In this document: piece by piece, positions 45,066 to 54,410 of the stretch
How positions within the stretch are numbered: position 1 is the first letter of the stretch
Layout of the letters: every line of letters begins with the position of its first letter
Source of the DNA: Luteibacter sp. Sphag1AF
Lineage (GTDB): Bacteria > Pseudomonadota > Gammaproteobacteria > Xanthomonadales > Rhodanobacteraceae
NCBI RefSeq assembly: GCF_014192715.1
Contig: NZ_JACHYH010000001.1
Coordinates: forward strand, 992,001-1,056,000
Reading direction: 5' to 3'
DNA: 64,000 bases
The notes under the pieces: model-generated
Seen by the model: only the letters and a program-made list of their open reading frames with translations
Databases searched by the model: none
What the model was told of the DNA's origin: nothing
Translations under genes and position numbers: made by a program

Positions 45066-45819
45066 CCGGCAAGATTTCCTGCCTGCTGCGCAAATGAATC
45101 TCGGCCGTTTCGTTTCCAGCGCGAACAACGTGTGACACCGCGTGCACATTGACGAGCACCGAGCGATGCACTTGCAGGAATCGCGTGGGATCGAGCTTCG
45201 CGGCAAGTTCCTTCAGCGACATAGTCAGAATGGCCTCGCGCGGATGGCCCGCATCATCGTGCCAGGCCACGCGCGTGTATCGGGCGTCTGAACGAAGATA
45301 GTCGATGGATTCCACCGGAATCATCTTCAACGTCTGGCCAATCTGCGCGCTCAGCCACTTCAGTGGTGCTTCGGCAGGGCGCGTGGCAGCGTCCAGGCGG
45401 ACGCTCAATTGACGCAACTGTTCGGCCATGTCGACGGTCACCGAGGTTGAGCCAAGCCGGGCCTTCACGCGCGCGACGGTGTCGATCAGCCGGGACAATT
45501 CCACCGGCTTCACCAGATAGTCGAGCACGGCGTGCGCGAACGCCTGCACAGCATAGTCGTCGTAGGCAGTAACGAACACGACATGCGAGCGCCCCTGAAC
45601 AGCCTGTGCCACATCGATGCCCGACAGGCCCGGCATCCGGATATCCAGAAAACAGACGTCCGGATGATGCAGGTCAAAGAGGCGTATCGCGTCCTTGCCA
45701 TTGCGCGCTTCTGCCACGATGCGCAGATCGGGCCATGCCACGCCGAGCTGACGAATCAGCGCTTCACGAAGCAGCGGCTCGTCGTCTGCCACCAGCGCGG
45801 TGGGCCTCGTATTTGTCAT
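45028..45819 (-). CDS. LytTR-family response regulator
   Basis: 263 residues from ATG 45819, where GGGAGGT stands four bases upstream; longer frames are rejected. An N-terminal receiver domain has the acidic pocket ADDE near residue 12 and the phosphoacceptor Asp59 in VCFLDIRMPG, with Lys in VKPVELS near residue 108. The C-terminal LytTR DNA-binding domain has the LRSDARYTRV and RFLQVHRSVLVNVHAV signatures. Such regulators usually bind paired direct repeats. It overlaps its cognate histidine kinase gene by four bases and is the last gene of the DUF2306-kinase-regulator unit. Its 3' end overlaps the pentapeptide-repeat gene tail to tail. Confidence 0.92.
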   Translation of the reverse strand: MTNTRPTALVADDEPLLREALIRQLGVAWPDLRIVAEARNGKDAIRLFDLHHPDVCFLDIRMPGLSGIDVAQAVQGRSHVVFVTAYDDYAVQAFAHAVLDYLVKPVELSRLIDTVARVKARLGSTSVTVDMAEQLRQLSVRLDAATRPAEAPLKWLSAQIGQTLKMIPVESIDYLRSDARYTRVAWHDDAGHPREAILTMSLKELAAKLDPTRFLQVHRSVLVNVHAVSHVVRAGNETAEIHLRSRQEILPVSRAHVHLFRAM

Positions 45820-46874
45820 GTCACCTCCCGTACGGGCACGAACACTTCGGCGCGCATGCCACGTGGCTGAAGGGGCTCCATGCGCAATTGGGCCTCGTTC
45901 CCGAACTCGAGAAAGAGCCGGTCCCGCAACGTGTTCAATCCGGTCCCCAGGCCCGGCGAAGCCGTCGCGACCTGCGCCCCCGTGTCGTCCACCCGCAGAC
46001 ACCATCGCCCCGCATCAGATCGCGCGGTGACTGTGATCCGGCCACCTTCTTCGTTGGGATCAATGCCGTGCTTCACTGCATTTTCCACCAGCGTGAGCAA
46101 GGTCAGGCCCGGACAGCATGGCGTAGCCGTATCGCCCTCGGCATCCACGCTATACGTAAGTCGATCAGGCATGCGCATGTGCATGAGCGCCAGATAGGCG
46201 CGGACCAGAGCAAGCTCGTCGGCCAGAGGAACCAAAGGGGTGTGCAGGCGCGGCACAGCCGCACGCAGATAGGCAACAAGGTTGCGCATTACCTCCGCCG
46301 ATTTTGGCGAACCTGAGTCGATAAGCGCCTGGATGTTGGCCAGCGTATTGAAAAGGAAGTGCGGTGCAACCTGACGTTGCATGAGTTGCAGCTTCGCATC
46401 AGCCGCCACACGGTCAAGCTGAGTACGCTGAAGGTCGAGTTCCAGAGCCTGATAGCGCGCCAGCGCGTCTTTCTGCCTCACCAGTGCCGTCAACGCGATC
46501 CACGGAGCGACCAGTACGCCACCGACACTCAGAGTCCAGAAGCCGCTCATACGGTCGCCATCGTGCCAGAACGGCGGCGCTCCCGACTTTGTCGACGCGA
46601 TATAGATAATCAGAGCCACCAGCGGGATGATGATTGCCACACCCACCACCTGAAGCACCCAGCGCGCGATCCAGGATGGAAGGCGACGCGGCCAGCGCTC
46701 GAACGCGGCGAACACCAGCAACGCAGAAAAGCCCAGTGCAAACACCCGTACGACTGCCTGCATCCAGTGATCCCAACTTAGCGACACAAGAGCACCGAAA
46801 ACGGCGCACAGGGCTGCCACTGTCAGCAGACGCCGGATGCTCAGCGGCGATGGCAGTGTTTGCGACAACGGCAT
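45816..46874 (-). CDS. LytS/YehU-type sensor histidine kinase
   Basis: 352 residues from ATG 46874, with GAGG five bases upstream. Four hydrophobic segments occupy about residues 15-130, with little periplasmic sequence, so the stimulus is probably in the membrane. The His_kinase domain has the phosphoacceptor His162 in QVAPHFLFNTLANIQ and the ATP-binding ENAVKHGIDP and GLGTGLNTLRDRL motifs, typical of the HPK8 (LytS/AgrC-neighbour) group. It pairs with the LytTR regulator encoded four bases downstream with overlap. A DUF2306 membrane protein gene precedes it by 65 bases and may belong to the same transcript. Confidence 0.92.
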   Translation of the reverse strand: MPLSQTLPSPLSIRRLLTVAALCAVFGALVSLSWDHWMQAVVRVFALGFSALLVFAAFERWPRRLPSWIARWVLQVVGVAIIIPLVALIIYIASTKSGAPPFWHDGDRMSGFWTLSVGGVLVAPWIALTALVRQKDALARYQALELDLQRTQLDRVAADAKLQLMQRQVAPHFLFNTLANIQALIDSGSPKSAEVMRNLVAYLRAAVPRLHTPLVPLADELALVRAYLALMHMRMPDRLTYSVDAEGDTATPCCPGLTLLTLVENAVKHGIDPNEEGGRITVTARSDAGRWCLRVDDTGAQVATASPGLGTGLNTLRDRLFLEFGNEAQLRMEPLQPRGMRAEVFVPVREVT

Positions 46875-46939
46875 GGACGCCTCGGGTGCAGTGAAAGCCA
46901 AGCATAGCCAAAGAACGGGTGGCCGCTCGATGGGCCCGG

Positions 46940-47812
46940 TTAGCCGGCGGTGGGCAGCATGTTGGGCCACCACATGATCGCCGCGGCGGCGGCCGAGCCG
47001 ACAAGCGTGGCCAGACCGCAAACGATCAGCATGCCGGCCGTGGCCCACTGAATGACGGGACGGGTTTCTTTGGTTGCACGTAGCCACGCCTCAAGCACAG
47101 CCAGTGGCAACAGCGTCTGCGCGAAGGCCAGTAGCGTCAGGAAGGGGCCGGTGAACGTCCTGGGATCGAACCCCACCGGCCCCTGATTCACCACCAGCCA
47201 GAGCATCAGCCCCACCCTGAAGAACCACACACCGCTCACTACCAGAAACAATCTCAACGCAGCACGACGATGCGCATCGAAGCGACGGGCGCGGGCGTGT
47301 CGCCATGCCGCTCCGGCAAACGCAATGATCAGAACAGCATTGAAGCTCGTACCCAGATGTTGCGACAGGTCGCCCGCAGCGCCACCGCGAATCCATATCA
47401 GGGAAAGGCCGCCGACACCCATGCCAAGCGCCAGCAACATGTAGATACGCCCATTCCAGCGGTGAAATCCAGGCGCCAGTTGCCGCCATCGCGGCATCAG
47501 CTGAAGAAATCCCCCCAGCATGATGGCTACCGCCATCGCCAGATGCAGACCGAGCACCGCATTGAACACCACGTCGCCCTTGACGTATCCGCGATTCATG
47601 ATTTCGTTCCAGCGCTGCGGCTGCGATGCCAGTTGCGCGCGCCCATAGAAAAGCACCACGTAACTGGCAAACACCAGCTGACTCGCTCCCGCCATGCTCA
47701 CCCACGCCGTGGCAGCGATCCTGAGCACCCGGCTGGCACGAGAGATTCTGGGCCGTGCAGGCCGCGCAGACGCCCCGGCCAATACCGCTGAGGACGAAAA
47801 GATGTCGGACAT
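46940..47812 (-). CDS. DUF2306 membrane protein
   Basis: About 290 residues from ATG 47812 (GGAG 12 bases upstream); an ATG 11 codons earlier lacks a binding site. Seven or eight hydrophobic segments make it a polytopic membrane protein. The conserved blocks KGDVVFNAVLGLHLAMAVAI, FHRWNGRIYMLLAL and LRLFLVVSGVWFFRVGLML match DUF2306, in which conserved histidines recall heme-binding or ferric-reductase-like membrane proteins. The function is unknown. It is the first gene of a unit with the LytS/LytTR-like two-component system, which may sense or regulate it. Confidence 0.8.
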   Translation of the reverse strand: MSDIFSSSAVLAGASARPARPRISRASRVLRIAATAWVSMAGASQLVFASYVVLFYGRAQLASQPQRWNEIMNRGYVKGDVVFNAVLGLHLAMAVAIMLGGFLQLMPRWRQLAPGFHRWNGRIYMLLALGMGVGGLSLIWIRGGAAGDLSQHLGTSFNAVLIIAFAGAAWRHARARRFDAHRRAALRLFLVVSGVWFFRVGLMLWLVVNQGPVGFDPRTFTGPFLTLLAFAQTLLPLAVLEAWLRATKETRPVIQWATAGMLIVCGLATLVGSAAAAAIMWWPNMLPTAG

Positions 47813-47946
47813 GAGCAAACGACTCCGTTGAATGACGGAGCCCATTGTTCAATCAGGTGTCGGTGGGATGTGGCGCGTTCTGTACCAGTAACGCCACAGA
47901 GCGGATGGACGGTGGCGTGGACGGATGAATGGTGATCCGTTGCCGG

Positions 47947-49446
47947 TCAGCCCCGCCTGTACATCAACGCTTCGGCCAGATGATTTTTCTCCACGCACCC
48001 GGTGCCACCCTCGATGTCGGCGATGGTCCGTGCTACGCGCAGCACGCGGTGATAGGCGCGGGCGGAGCAACCCAGTTTTTCCAGCGATTGTTCGAACCAG
48101 CGACGTTCGGTGGGCGGTAGCGCGCAGTCGCGCTCAAGATTGACGACGCTGAGGTTGGCGTTGGGCTGACCTGCGCGAAGCAGGGCTTTTTCTCTTGCGC
48201 GAATGACACGGGCGCGGACGGTGGCGGTGTCGTCATCGCCGGGTCCCGGGGGGGCGCTGAGTGCCGATAACGGCACGCGCGGCACGTCCACGCACATGTC
48301 GATGCGATCCATCAGCGGGCCGGAGATGCGCGAGCGGTAGCGCTGCACCTGGTCCGGGGTACATCGGCAGGATTGGCGACTGTCGTCGGTGTAACCGCAG
48401 GGGCAGGGATTCATCGCCGCGACCAGTTGGAACTCGGCGGGGAATGTGCACTGACGTGCGGCGCGGGAGATGACGATTTCGCCGGACTCCAGCGGCTCGC
48501 GCAGCACTTCCAGCACGTGGCGGCTGAATTCGGGCAGCTCATCAAGAAAGAGGACACCGTTGTGGGCAAGCGAAATTTCGCCTGGCCGCGGCGATGAACC
48601 GCCACCCACCAGCGCAGCGCCTGACGCCGTGTGGTGCGGAGCGCGAAACGGGCGGTGGCGCCAGCGGGAAGGATCAATGACCTCACCACTCAATGAGCGC
48701 AGCGCACAGCTTTCGAGCGCTTCGGTTTCCGTCATCGGCGGCAGAATGCCGGGCAGTCGCTCGGCCAGCATGGTCTTGCCCGTGCCTGGCGGCCCCATCA
48801 GCAACAGGTGATGGCCGCCGGCGGCGGCTATTTCCAGCGCGCGCCGCGCTTGCCACTGCCCGCGGACGTCGCGCATGTCCGGGCCAGCGAACGGCGGGTG
48901 GTCAAGGTCGCATGCCTCCGGCGACGCCAGCTCCCCTACCCCGCGAAGCCACGCACAGACTTCCGCGAGACTGTCAGCCAGGAGGATGTCTGCCGGGCCG
49001 ACCAGGGCGGCTTCGGCGGCGTTGGCCCGGGGAACGACGACCCTGCGACCACGTGCACGGGCACGGAGCAAGGCAGGCAGGATGCCGGGTACCGGACGCA
49101 GGGCGCCGGAGAGCGCCAGCTCACCGAGGAATTCACAGTCATCCAGCCGCTCCCTGGGAACCTGCGAGCCAGCCGCAAGGATGCCCAGCGCAATGGCCAG
49201 GTCGAAGCGACCACCATCTTTGGGCAATTCAGCAGGGGCGAGATTTACGGTGACGCGACGGTTGGGGTATTCAAACGCGGTGTTCTGAATGGCCACGCGG
49301 ACCCGGTCGCGCGCTTCGCGCACCGCGGAGTCGGGCAAACCGACAATGGACGTGCTGGGGAGGCCACCTGACAGGTGAACTTCCACGACCACCTGTGGCG
49401 CGGAAACGCCCTGCTGGGCACGCGACAGAGTGACCGCAAGGCTCAT
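47947..49446 (-). CDS. comM: ComM/YifB Mg-chelatase-like AAA+ helicase
   Basis: A 499-residue protein with the YifB layout: an N-terminal Lon-protease-like fold (residues 1-165), an AAA+ core with Walker A GPPGTGKTM near residue 218 and Walker B GVLFLDELPEF, and a C-terminal domain with the cysteines of ESCALRS and NPCPCGY typical of the magnesium-chelatase subunit group. In naturally competent gammaproteobacteria ComM is a hexameric helicase that drives branch migration during uptake of foreign DNA. The start MSLAVTLSRAQQG is the family's usual N-terminus. Its presence here suggests, but does not prove, natural transformation in this organism. It is transcribed alone, downstream of ubiK on the same strand. 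Confidence 0.94.
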   Translation of the reverse strand: MSLAVTLSRAQQGVSAPQVVVEVHLSGGLPSTSIVGLPDSAVREARDRVRVAIQNTAFEYPNRRVTVNLAPAELPKDGGRFDLAIALGILAAGSQVPRERLDDCEFLGELALSGALRPVPGILPALLRARARGRRVVVPRANAAEAALVGPADILLADSLAEVCAWLRGVGELASPEACDLDHPPFAGPDMRDVRGQWQARRALEIAAAGGHHLLLMGPPGTGKTMLAERLPGILPPMTETEALESCALRSLSGEVIDPSRWRHRPFRAPHHTASGAALVGGGSSPRPGEISLAHNGVLFLDELPEFSRHVLEVLREPLESGEIVISRAARQCTFPAEFQLVAAMNPCPCGYTDDSRQSCRCTPDQVQRYRSRISGPLMDRIDMCVDVPRVPLSALSAPPGPGDDDTATVRARVIRAREKALLRAGQPNANLSVVNLERDCALPPTERRWFEQSLEKLGCSARAYHRVLRVARTIADIEGGTGCVEKNHLAEALMYRRG

Positions 49447-49519
49447 GGGAGCTTCGAGCCTGCCTGACCGAACGTCGATCTGGCTGACATACGCGCTCCT
49501 TGCGTCATTGGATAAATAA

Positions 49520-49564
49520 CCGCCCCCGACCGCTCTCGGGGTGAGGGTGACGAATCGGGGGCGG
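49520..49564 (-). terminator. Intrinsic terminator after ubiK
   Basis: Perfect 10-bp inverted repeat CCGCCCCCGA / TCGGGGGCGG with a 25-base loop. On the minus strand the hairpin is followed directly by TTATTTATCC, the best T-rich tail of any terminator in the window. Confidence 0.75.
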
Positions 49565-49586
49565 CTCCCGGGAGGTGGCGAACAGG

Positions 49587-49841
49587 CTACTGTCCGCGAG
49601 CTGCTGCACCGGCTTCGAGCTCGGCGAGGCGCTTTTCCAGCTGTTCCAGCTTCTCACGTGTCCGAGCCAGTACCTGGCTCTGGACATCGAATTCTTCTCT
49701 GGTTACGAGATCGAGGCGGCGCAAACCTTGCGCCAGAATATCTTTGAAGTTGGCGTGCAGATCCTCACGCGCTTGCGCCAATCCTGGCGGAACCAACGAT
49801 GCCAACCGCTGTGCGAGTTGATCGATACCCTGCACATCCAT
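49587..49841 (-). CDS. ubiK: Ubiquinone biosynthesis accessory factor UbiK (YqiC/BMFP family)
   Basis: 84 residues from ATG 49841; a GTG three codons upstream (49850) is possible. The sequence begins MDVQGIDQLAQRLASLVPP and ends in a charged coiled coil (LARTREKLEQLEKRLAELEA), the layout of UbiK/BMFP proteins that trimerise through the C-terminal helix. UbiK binds UbiJ and supports aerobic ubiquinone synthesis, so it functionally joins the ubiJ-ubiB locus 25 kb away. It is transcribed divergently from the PII gene, and its own terminator lies just downstream. Confidence 0.9.
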   Translation of the reverse strand: MDVQGIDQLAQRLASLVPPGLAQAREDLHANFKDILAQGLRRLDLVTREEFDVQSQVLARTREKLEQLEKRLAELEAGAAARGQ

Positions 49842-49868
49842 CTTGCGCACCCCGATGTCGTAGTGAAA

Positions 49869-49897
49869 ATTCTAGATGAGTCACAGAAAGCTGCCAT
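49869..49897 (-). promoter_or_regulatory. Candidate sigma-70 promoter of ubiK
   Basis: On the minus strand, ATGGCA (49892-49897, 4 of 6 consensus) and TAGAAT (49869-49874, 5 of 6) are 17 bases apart. This places a transcript start about 20 bases before the ubiK ATG. Confidence 0.4.
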
Positions 49898-49922
49898 AGG
49901 CGCTCGCCGCTGTGTAGTGTAG

Positions 49923-50375
<453 letters not shown>

Positions 50376-50378
50376 GCC

Positions 50379-50912
50379 TCAGGCCGCCGAAGCGGCCAGG
50401 CGATGCTGGCGGTGACGCAGCAGCACGCCAGCCAGGTAAGCGATGTAGTAACCAATGTTCAGGCCAATGACCAGCATGGTCAGCGGGCTGTTGCCCGGCG
50501 CCGGGCCGTGGACCTGGGCCGCATGCTCCGCACCGGCAAACACCGGAGCCAGAGCGGCGAAGCGCCAGATGAGGCGACCGATCAACAGCATCGACAGCGC
50601 GCCACCGATCCACGGATTGGGCGTGTAGGTATCGCCCGCTTCATTGCGTCCGAATCTGGTGAACCGCAGCCCCACCAGACCGAGCGCCGCTCCGAGGATG
50701 AGCCCGCCTGCCGCACCCTCGCCCAGACGCACGTCCTGAAGGACGGATGACAGCATGGCGCAGGCAATCATGGAGAAAATGACCAGTCGGGTCGTCATTC
50801 GCCTGACCCGGATGGGCTGCTGGCCGAAGTGGCTGCGCAGGCGCCGGTAGAGCATCAGGACGATCAGCGGGGCAAAAAGAAACGGCGCGTAGGTTCCGAA
50901 ATCGAAATGCAT
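50379..50912 (-). CDS. CcdC-like/DUF1453 membrane protein
   Basis: A 177-residue polytopic membrane protein with about five hydrophobic segments, beginning MHFDFGTYAPFLFAPLIVLM and containing RLRSHFGQQPIRVRRMT and GLRFTRFGRNEAGDTYTPNP. The TYTPNPWIG and GLRFTRF pattern suggests the DUF1453/CcdC-like group; the assignment is by eye. The function is unknown. It is convergent with the PII gene, with only three bases between the stops, and has its own 138-base upstream gap, in which I see no clear promoter. Confidence 0.6.
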   Translation of the reverse strand: MHFDFGTYAPFLFAPLIVLMLYRRLRSHFGQQPIRVRRMTTRLVIFSMIACAMLSSVLQDVRLGEGAAGGLILGAALGLVGLRFTRFGRNEAGDTYTPNPWIGGALSMLLIGRLIWRFAALAPVFAGAEHAAQVHGPAPGNSPLTMLVIGLNIGYYIAYLAGVLLRHRQHRLAASAA

Positions 50913-51050
50913 GATGTGTGCCCCTGACTGGTAAGTGGGTTCACTTTAGCTGGCGGCCCCAGGCCTTCCGACTGTCGGGCGCCATCCATCGCGCGTGACG
51001 GGTGTCATGCCCGCCACAAAGCCAGGGCAGACACCCGCAAGGGAACGCGA

Positions 51051-51785
51051 TTACTTCGCTTTGCCCTGATTGGCCACGGCGGCCATCTTCGCCGCGATCT
51101 CCTCGGCGTTGCCGAGGTAGTAGTGCCTGACCGGCTTCATGTTCTCGTCGAACTCATAGACGAGCGGGATGCCATTGGGGATGTTGAGTTCCGTGATGTC
51201 GTCATCGGAGATGCCATCGAGGAATTTGACCAGGGCACGCATGGAATTGCCGTGGGCCGCCATCAGCACGTTCTGGCCAGACTTGATGGCCGGAGCCAGC
51301 ACTTCGTGCCAGTACGGCAGCACGCGCTCGACGGTGTCCTTGAGGCATTCGGTCAGCGGCACGGCAATGCCCTGGCGCTGGTAGCGCAGATCAGCCGGCT
51401 CGTCGGCTTCGGCCTGGGCCGGCGGCGGAATGTCGTAGCTGCGGCGCCAGACCTTGACCTGATCTTCGCCGTACTGCGCTGCCGTCTCAGCCTTGTTCAG
51501 GCCGGTGAGGCCACCGTAATGACGTTCGTTGAGGCGCCAGTCGGTAACCACCGGAATCCACATCAGGTCCATCACGTCCTGCACGTGCCACAACGTGCGG
51601 ACGGCACGCTTCAGATACGACGTGTGCGCGACGTCGAACGTGTAACCGGCTTCCCTGAGCAGGCGGCCGGCTTCCTTTGCTTCCTCGACGCCCTGCTCGC
51701 TGAGGTCGATATCGGCCCAGCCGCTGAAGCGGTTTTCGAGGTTCCAGGTCGACTGACCGTGGCGGATCATCACGAGTTTGTACAT
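51051..51785 (-). CDS. gpmA: 2,3-bisphosphoglycerate-dependent phosphoglycerate mutase
   Basis: A 244-residue cofactor-dependent phosphoglycerate mutase. The catalytic histidine is His9 in [16 protein letters not shown]; the second histidine is in [17 protein letters not shown], and [18 protein letters not shown] holds the substrate loop. It interconverts 3- and 2-phosphoglycerate in glycolysis and gluconeogenesis. The start [10 protein letters not shown] is the standard N-terminus. It is divergent from the VNG-repeat protein gene. The 143-base gap between them holds no promoter I would defend. Confidence 0.97.
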   Translation of the reverse strand: MYKLVMIRHGQSTWNLENRFSGWADIDLSEQGVEEAKEAGRLLREAGYTFDVAHTSYLKRAVRTLWHVQDVMDLMWIPVVTDWRLNERHYGGLTGLNKAETAAQYGEDQVKVWRRSYDIPPPAQAEADEPADLRYQRQGIAVPLTECLKDTVERVLPYWHEVLAPAIKSGQNVLMAAHGNSMRALVKFLDGISDDDITELNIPNGIPLVYEFDENMKPVRHYYLGNAEEIAAKMAAVANQGKAK

Positions 51786-51928
51786 GGCAACGTCAGCTTG
51801 AGGGCTAAAACGGAGATGTTGGAACCTCGGGTGCGGGCCGTCAACTTGGCGCCCCTGCCGAAGGTCACGCTAAACGAAGCGCGGATCTGGCGCATCCTAG
51901 CGTCACATTCAACGCCGCGGAGTCACCC

Positions 51929-52576
51929 ATGCATCGCCAACTGCTGTCCCTTCTGGTCGCCGCTACCCTTTCTGCCTCCGCGTTTGCCGGGGACACCGAC
52001 GTCAGCAAGGTCAATGGCGCTGCGCGCGTCGAGGCCGGCCAGACCGCTGGCGACGTCAGCACGGTCAATGGATCGGTGCAGGTGGAAGCGGGCGCACATG
52101 TGAAAAAGGCCGATACCGTCAACGGTTCCGTGAACCTCGGCGACAGCGCTACGGCCAACGCGCTGGAAACGGTCAATGGCGCCATCTCGATGGGCGCCAA
52201 AGCCCAGGTCGCCACCACCGTGGAAACGGTCAACGGCGGCATTCATCTGAATCAGGGCGCGGACGTGCGCGGCCGCGCGTCCAACGTCAACGGCTCAATC
52301 GTGCTTGAGGCTGCCCACGTGGGTGGTGGCCTGGAGACGGTCAATGGCGATATCGACGTGGGCGCCAACTCGCGCGTCGAGGGCGGCATTCTGGTCAAGA
52401 AGCCCAGCTGGTTCAGCTCGTCCAGCCGCCTGCCGCGCGTGGTGATCGGCCCCAACGCCGTGGTTCAGGGCCCCCTGGAATTCCGCCGCGACGTGGAACT
52501 GCACGTCAGCGACAAGGCCACCATTGGCCCCGTGACGGGCGCCACGCCGGTCAAATTCTCCGGCGCCACGCCGTAA
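51929..52576 (+). CDS. Secreted VNG-repeat beta-helix protein, unknown
   Basis: 215 residues with a Sec signal peptide (cleavage near ASAFAGD). The mature part contains at least seven spaced VNG motifs (KVNGAARVE, TVNGSVQVE, TVNGSVNLG, TVNGAISMG, TVNGGIHLN, NVNGSIVLE, TVNGDIDVG), about 18-21 residues apart. That periodicity points to a right-handed beta-helix or solenoid of the type seen in bactofilin-like and DUF4097 proteins, with one VNG per turn. It ends with a beta-strand region rich in valine and glycine. There is no membrane anchor, so it should be periplasmic or outer-membrane associated. The role is unknown. It converges on hemF with four bases between stops. Confidence 0.7.
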   Translation: MHRQLLSLLVAATLSASAFAGDTDVSKVNGAARVEAGQTAGDVSTVNGSVQVEAGAHVKKADTVNGSVNLGDSATANALETVNGAISMGAKAQVATTVETVNGGIHLNQGADVRGRASNVNGSIVLEAAHVGGGLETVNGDIDVGANSRVEGGILVKKPSWFSSSSRLPRVVIGPNAVVQGPLEFRRDVELHVSDKATIGPVTGATPVKFSGATP

Positions 52577-52580
52577 CGCA

Positions 52581-53519
<939 letters not shown>

Positions 53520-53579
53520 TTAGCAAGGAGGCGACGCGCGTCCCTGCGGCAGGCAGTCGCGGGGGAGCCGGGACCGTTC

Positions 53580-54281
53580 TCAGGAAATGCGCTCGCCCAT
53601 GCGGCGATTGCCAATAAGCGCGGCCCAGCGCAGGCCGATGTCGGTCCACATGATGTAGCCGGCCTCCATCGCTATACGTGCGACGTATCGTCGCGAGAGG
53701 GGCAAACGCGACTCCGCAGCGATGGGCATGGCGTCGAAACCCAGCCTGCGGGCCAGCAGCATGCAGCGGGCAAGATGATAACGACTCGTGATCAGTGCGA
53801 CGGGCGGCAGCGCCCCTTCACCCGTGCGCAGCATGTTGCGCGCGTGGCGCAGGTTTTCCAGCGAATCAATGGAAGCCTCTTCCAGTTCCAGCGGCACGTC
53901 GCCCGGCCAGTCCTGCGTGACCAGCCAGCGCCGCCCCGCCTCGGCCTCGGAGACATGGCCGCTGCTTATGCCGCCCAGCAGCAGCACGCGGCCAGCGCGG
54001 CCCATCCGCGCCGAGAGCAGCCCACGGCGCAGCCTGCCCTGGTAGTCGTGTTCGGGAAGGTCATCCTCCAGCCGCCGGCCGAAGACCAGCAGCACCATGG
54101 CCGAGGGCGGCACAATCGCGCTGCGCGACGCCATGCGCCATACGTGTATCAGATACCCCACGTACACCAGCCCGCCGCTGGCCAGCACGGCCACCAGGGT
54201 GACGAGGCCCGCGTGGAGGATGTCGGTATCGGACAGATATCGCCATACGCCACGGCGGAACGGCTTCAGAAGTCGGGTCAT
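53580..54281 (-). CDS. DUF218/YdcF-like membrane protein
   Basis: 233 residues from ATG 54281; a longer frame runs antisense into the divergent ketosynthase gene and is rejected. One hydrophobic segment (about residues 25-48) is followed by a DUF218 domain with VLLVFGRRLEDDLPEHDYQG and the conserved SRYHLARCMLLARRLGFDAM. DUF218 proteins (ElyC, SanA, YdcF) act at the envelope, ElyC in enterobacterial common antigen and peptidoglycan lipid-carrier homeostasis. The gene is divergent from the pigment cluster, with 129 bases between starts; whether it is part of it is open. Confidence 0.8.
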   Translation of the reverse strand: MTRLLKPFRRGVWRYLSDTDILHAGLVTLVAVLASGGLVYVGYLIHVWRMASRSAIVPPSAMVLLVFGRRLEDDLPEHDYQGRLRRGLLSARMGRAGRVLLLGGISSGHVSEAEAGRRWLVTQDWPGDVPLELEEASIDSLENLRHARNMLRTGEGALPPVALITSRYHLARCMLLARRLGFDAMPIAAESRLPLSRRYVARIAMEAGYIMWTDIGLRWAALIGNRRMGERIS

Positions 54282-54410
54282 CGAAGGGACGGAAGCGGGC
54301 AATAACGAAAGTCTGCGCAGCGGCGACCCGATGCGCAATGCCTGAACGATGGCTGCCTTTTCACACCGCTGTGCTAGGCAAGTGCGAAGGCGCCCGCTAG
54401 GCTCGCCTGC

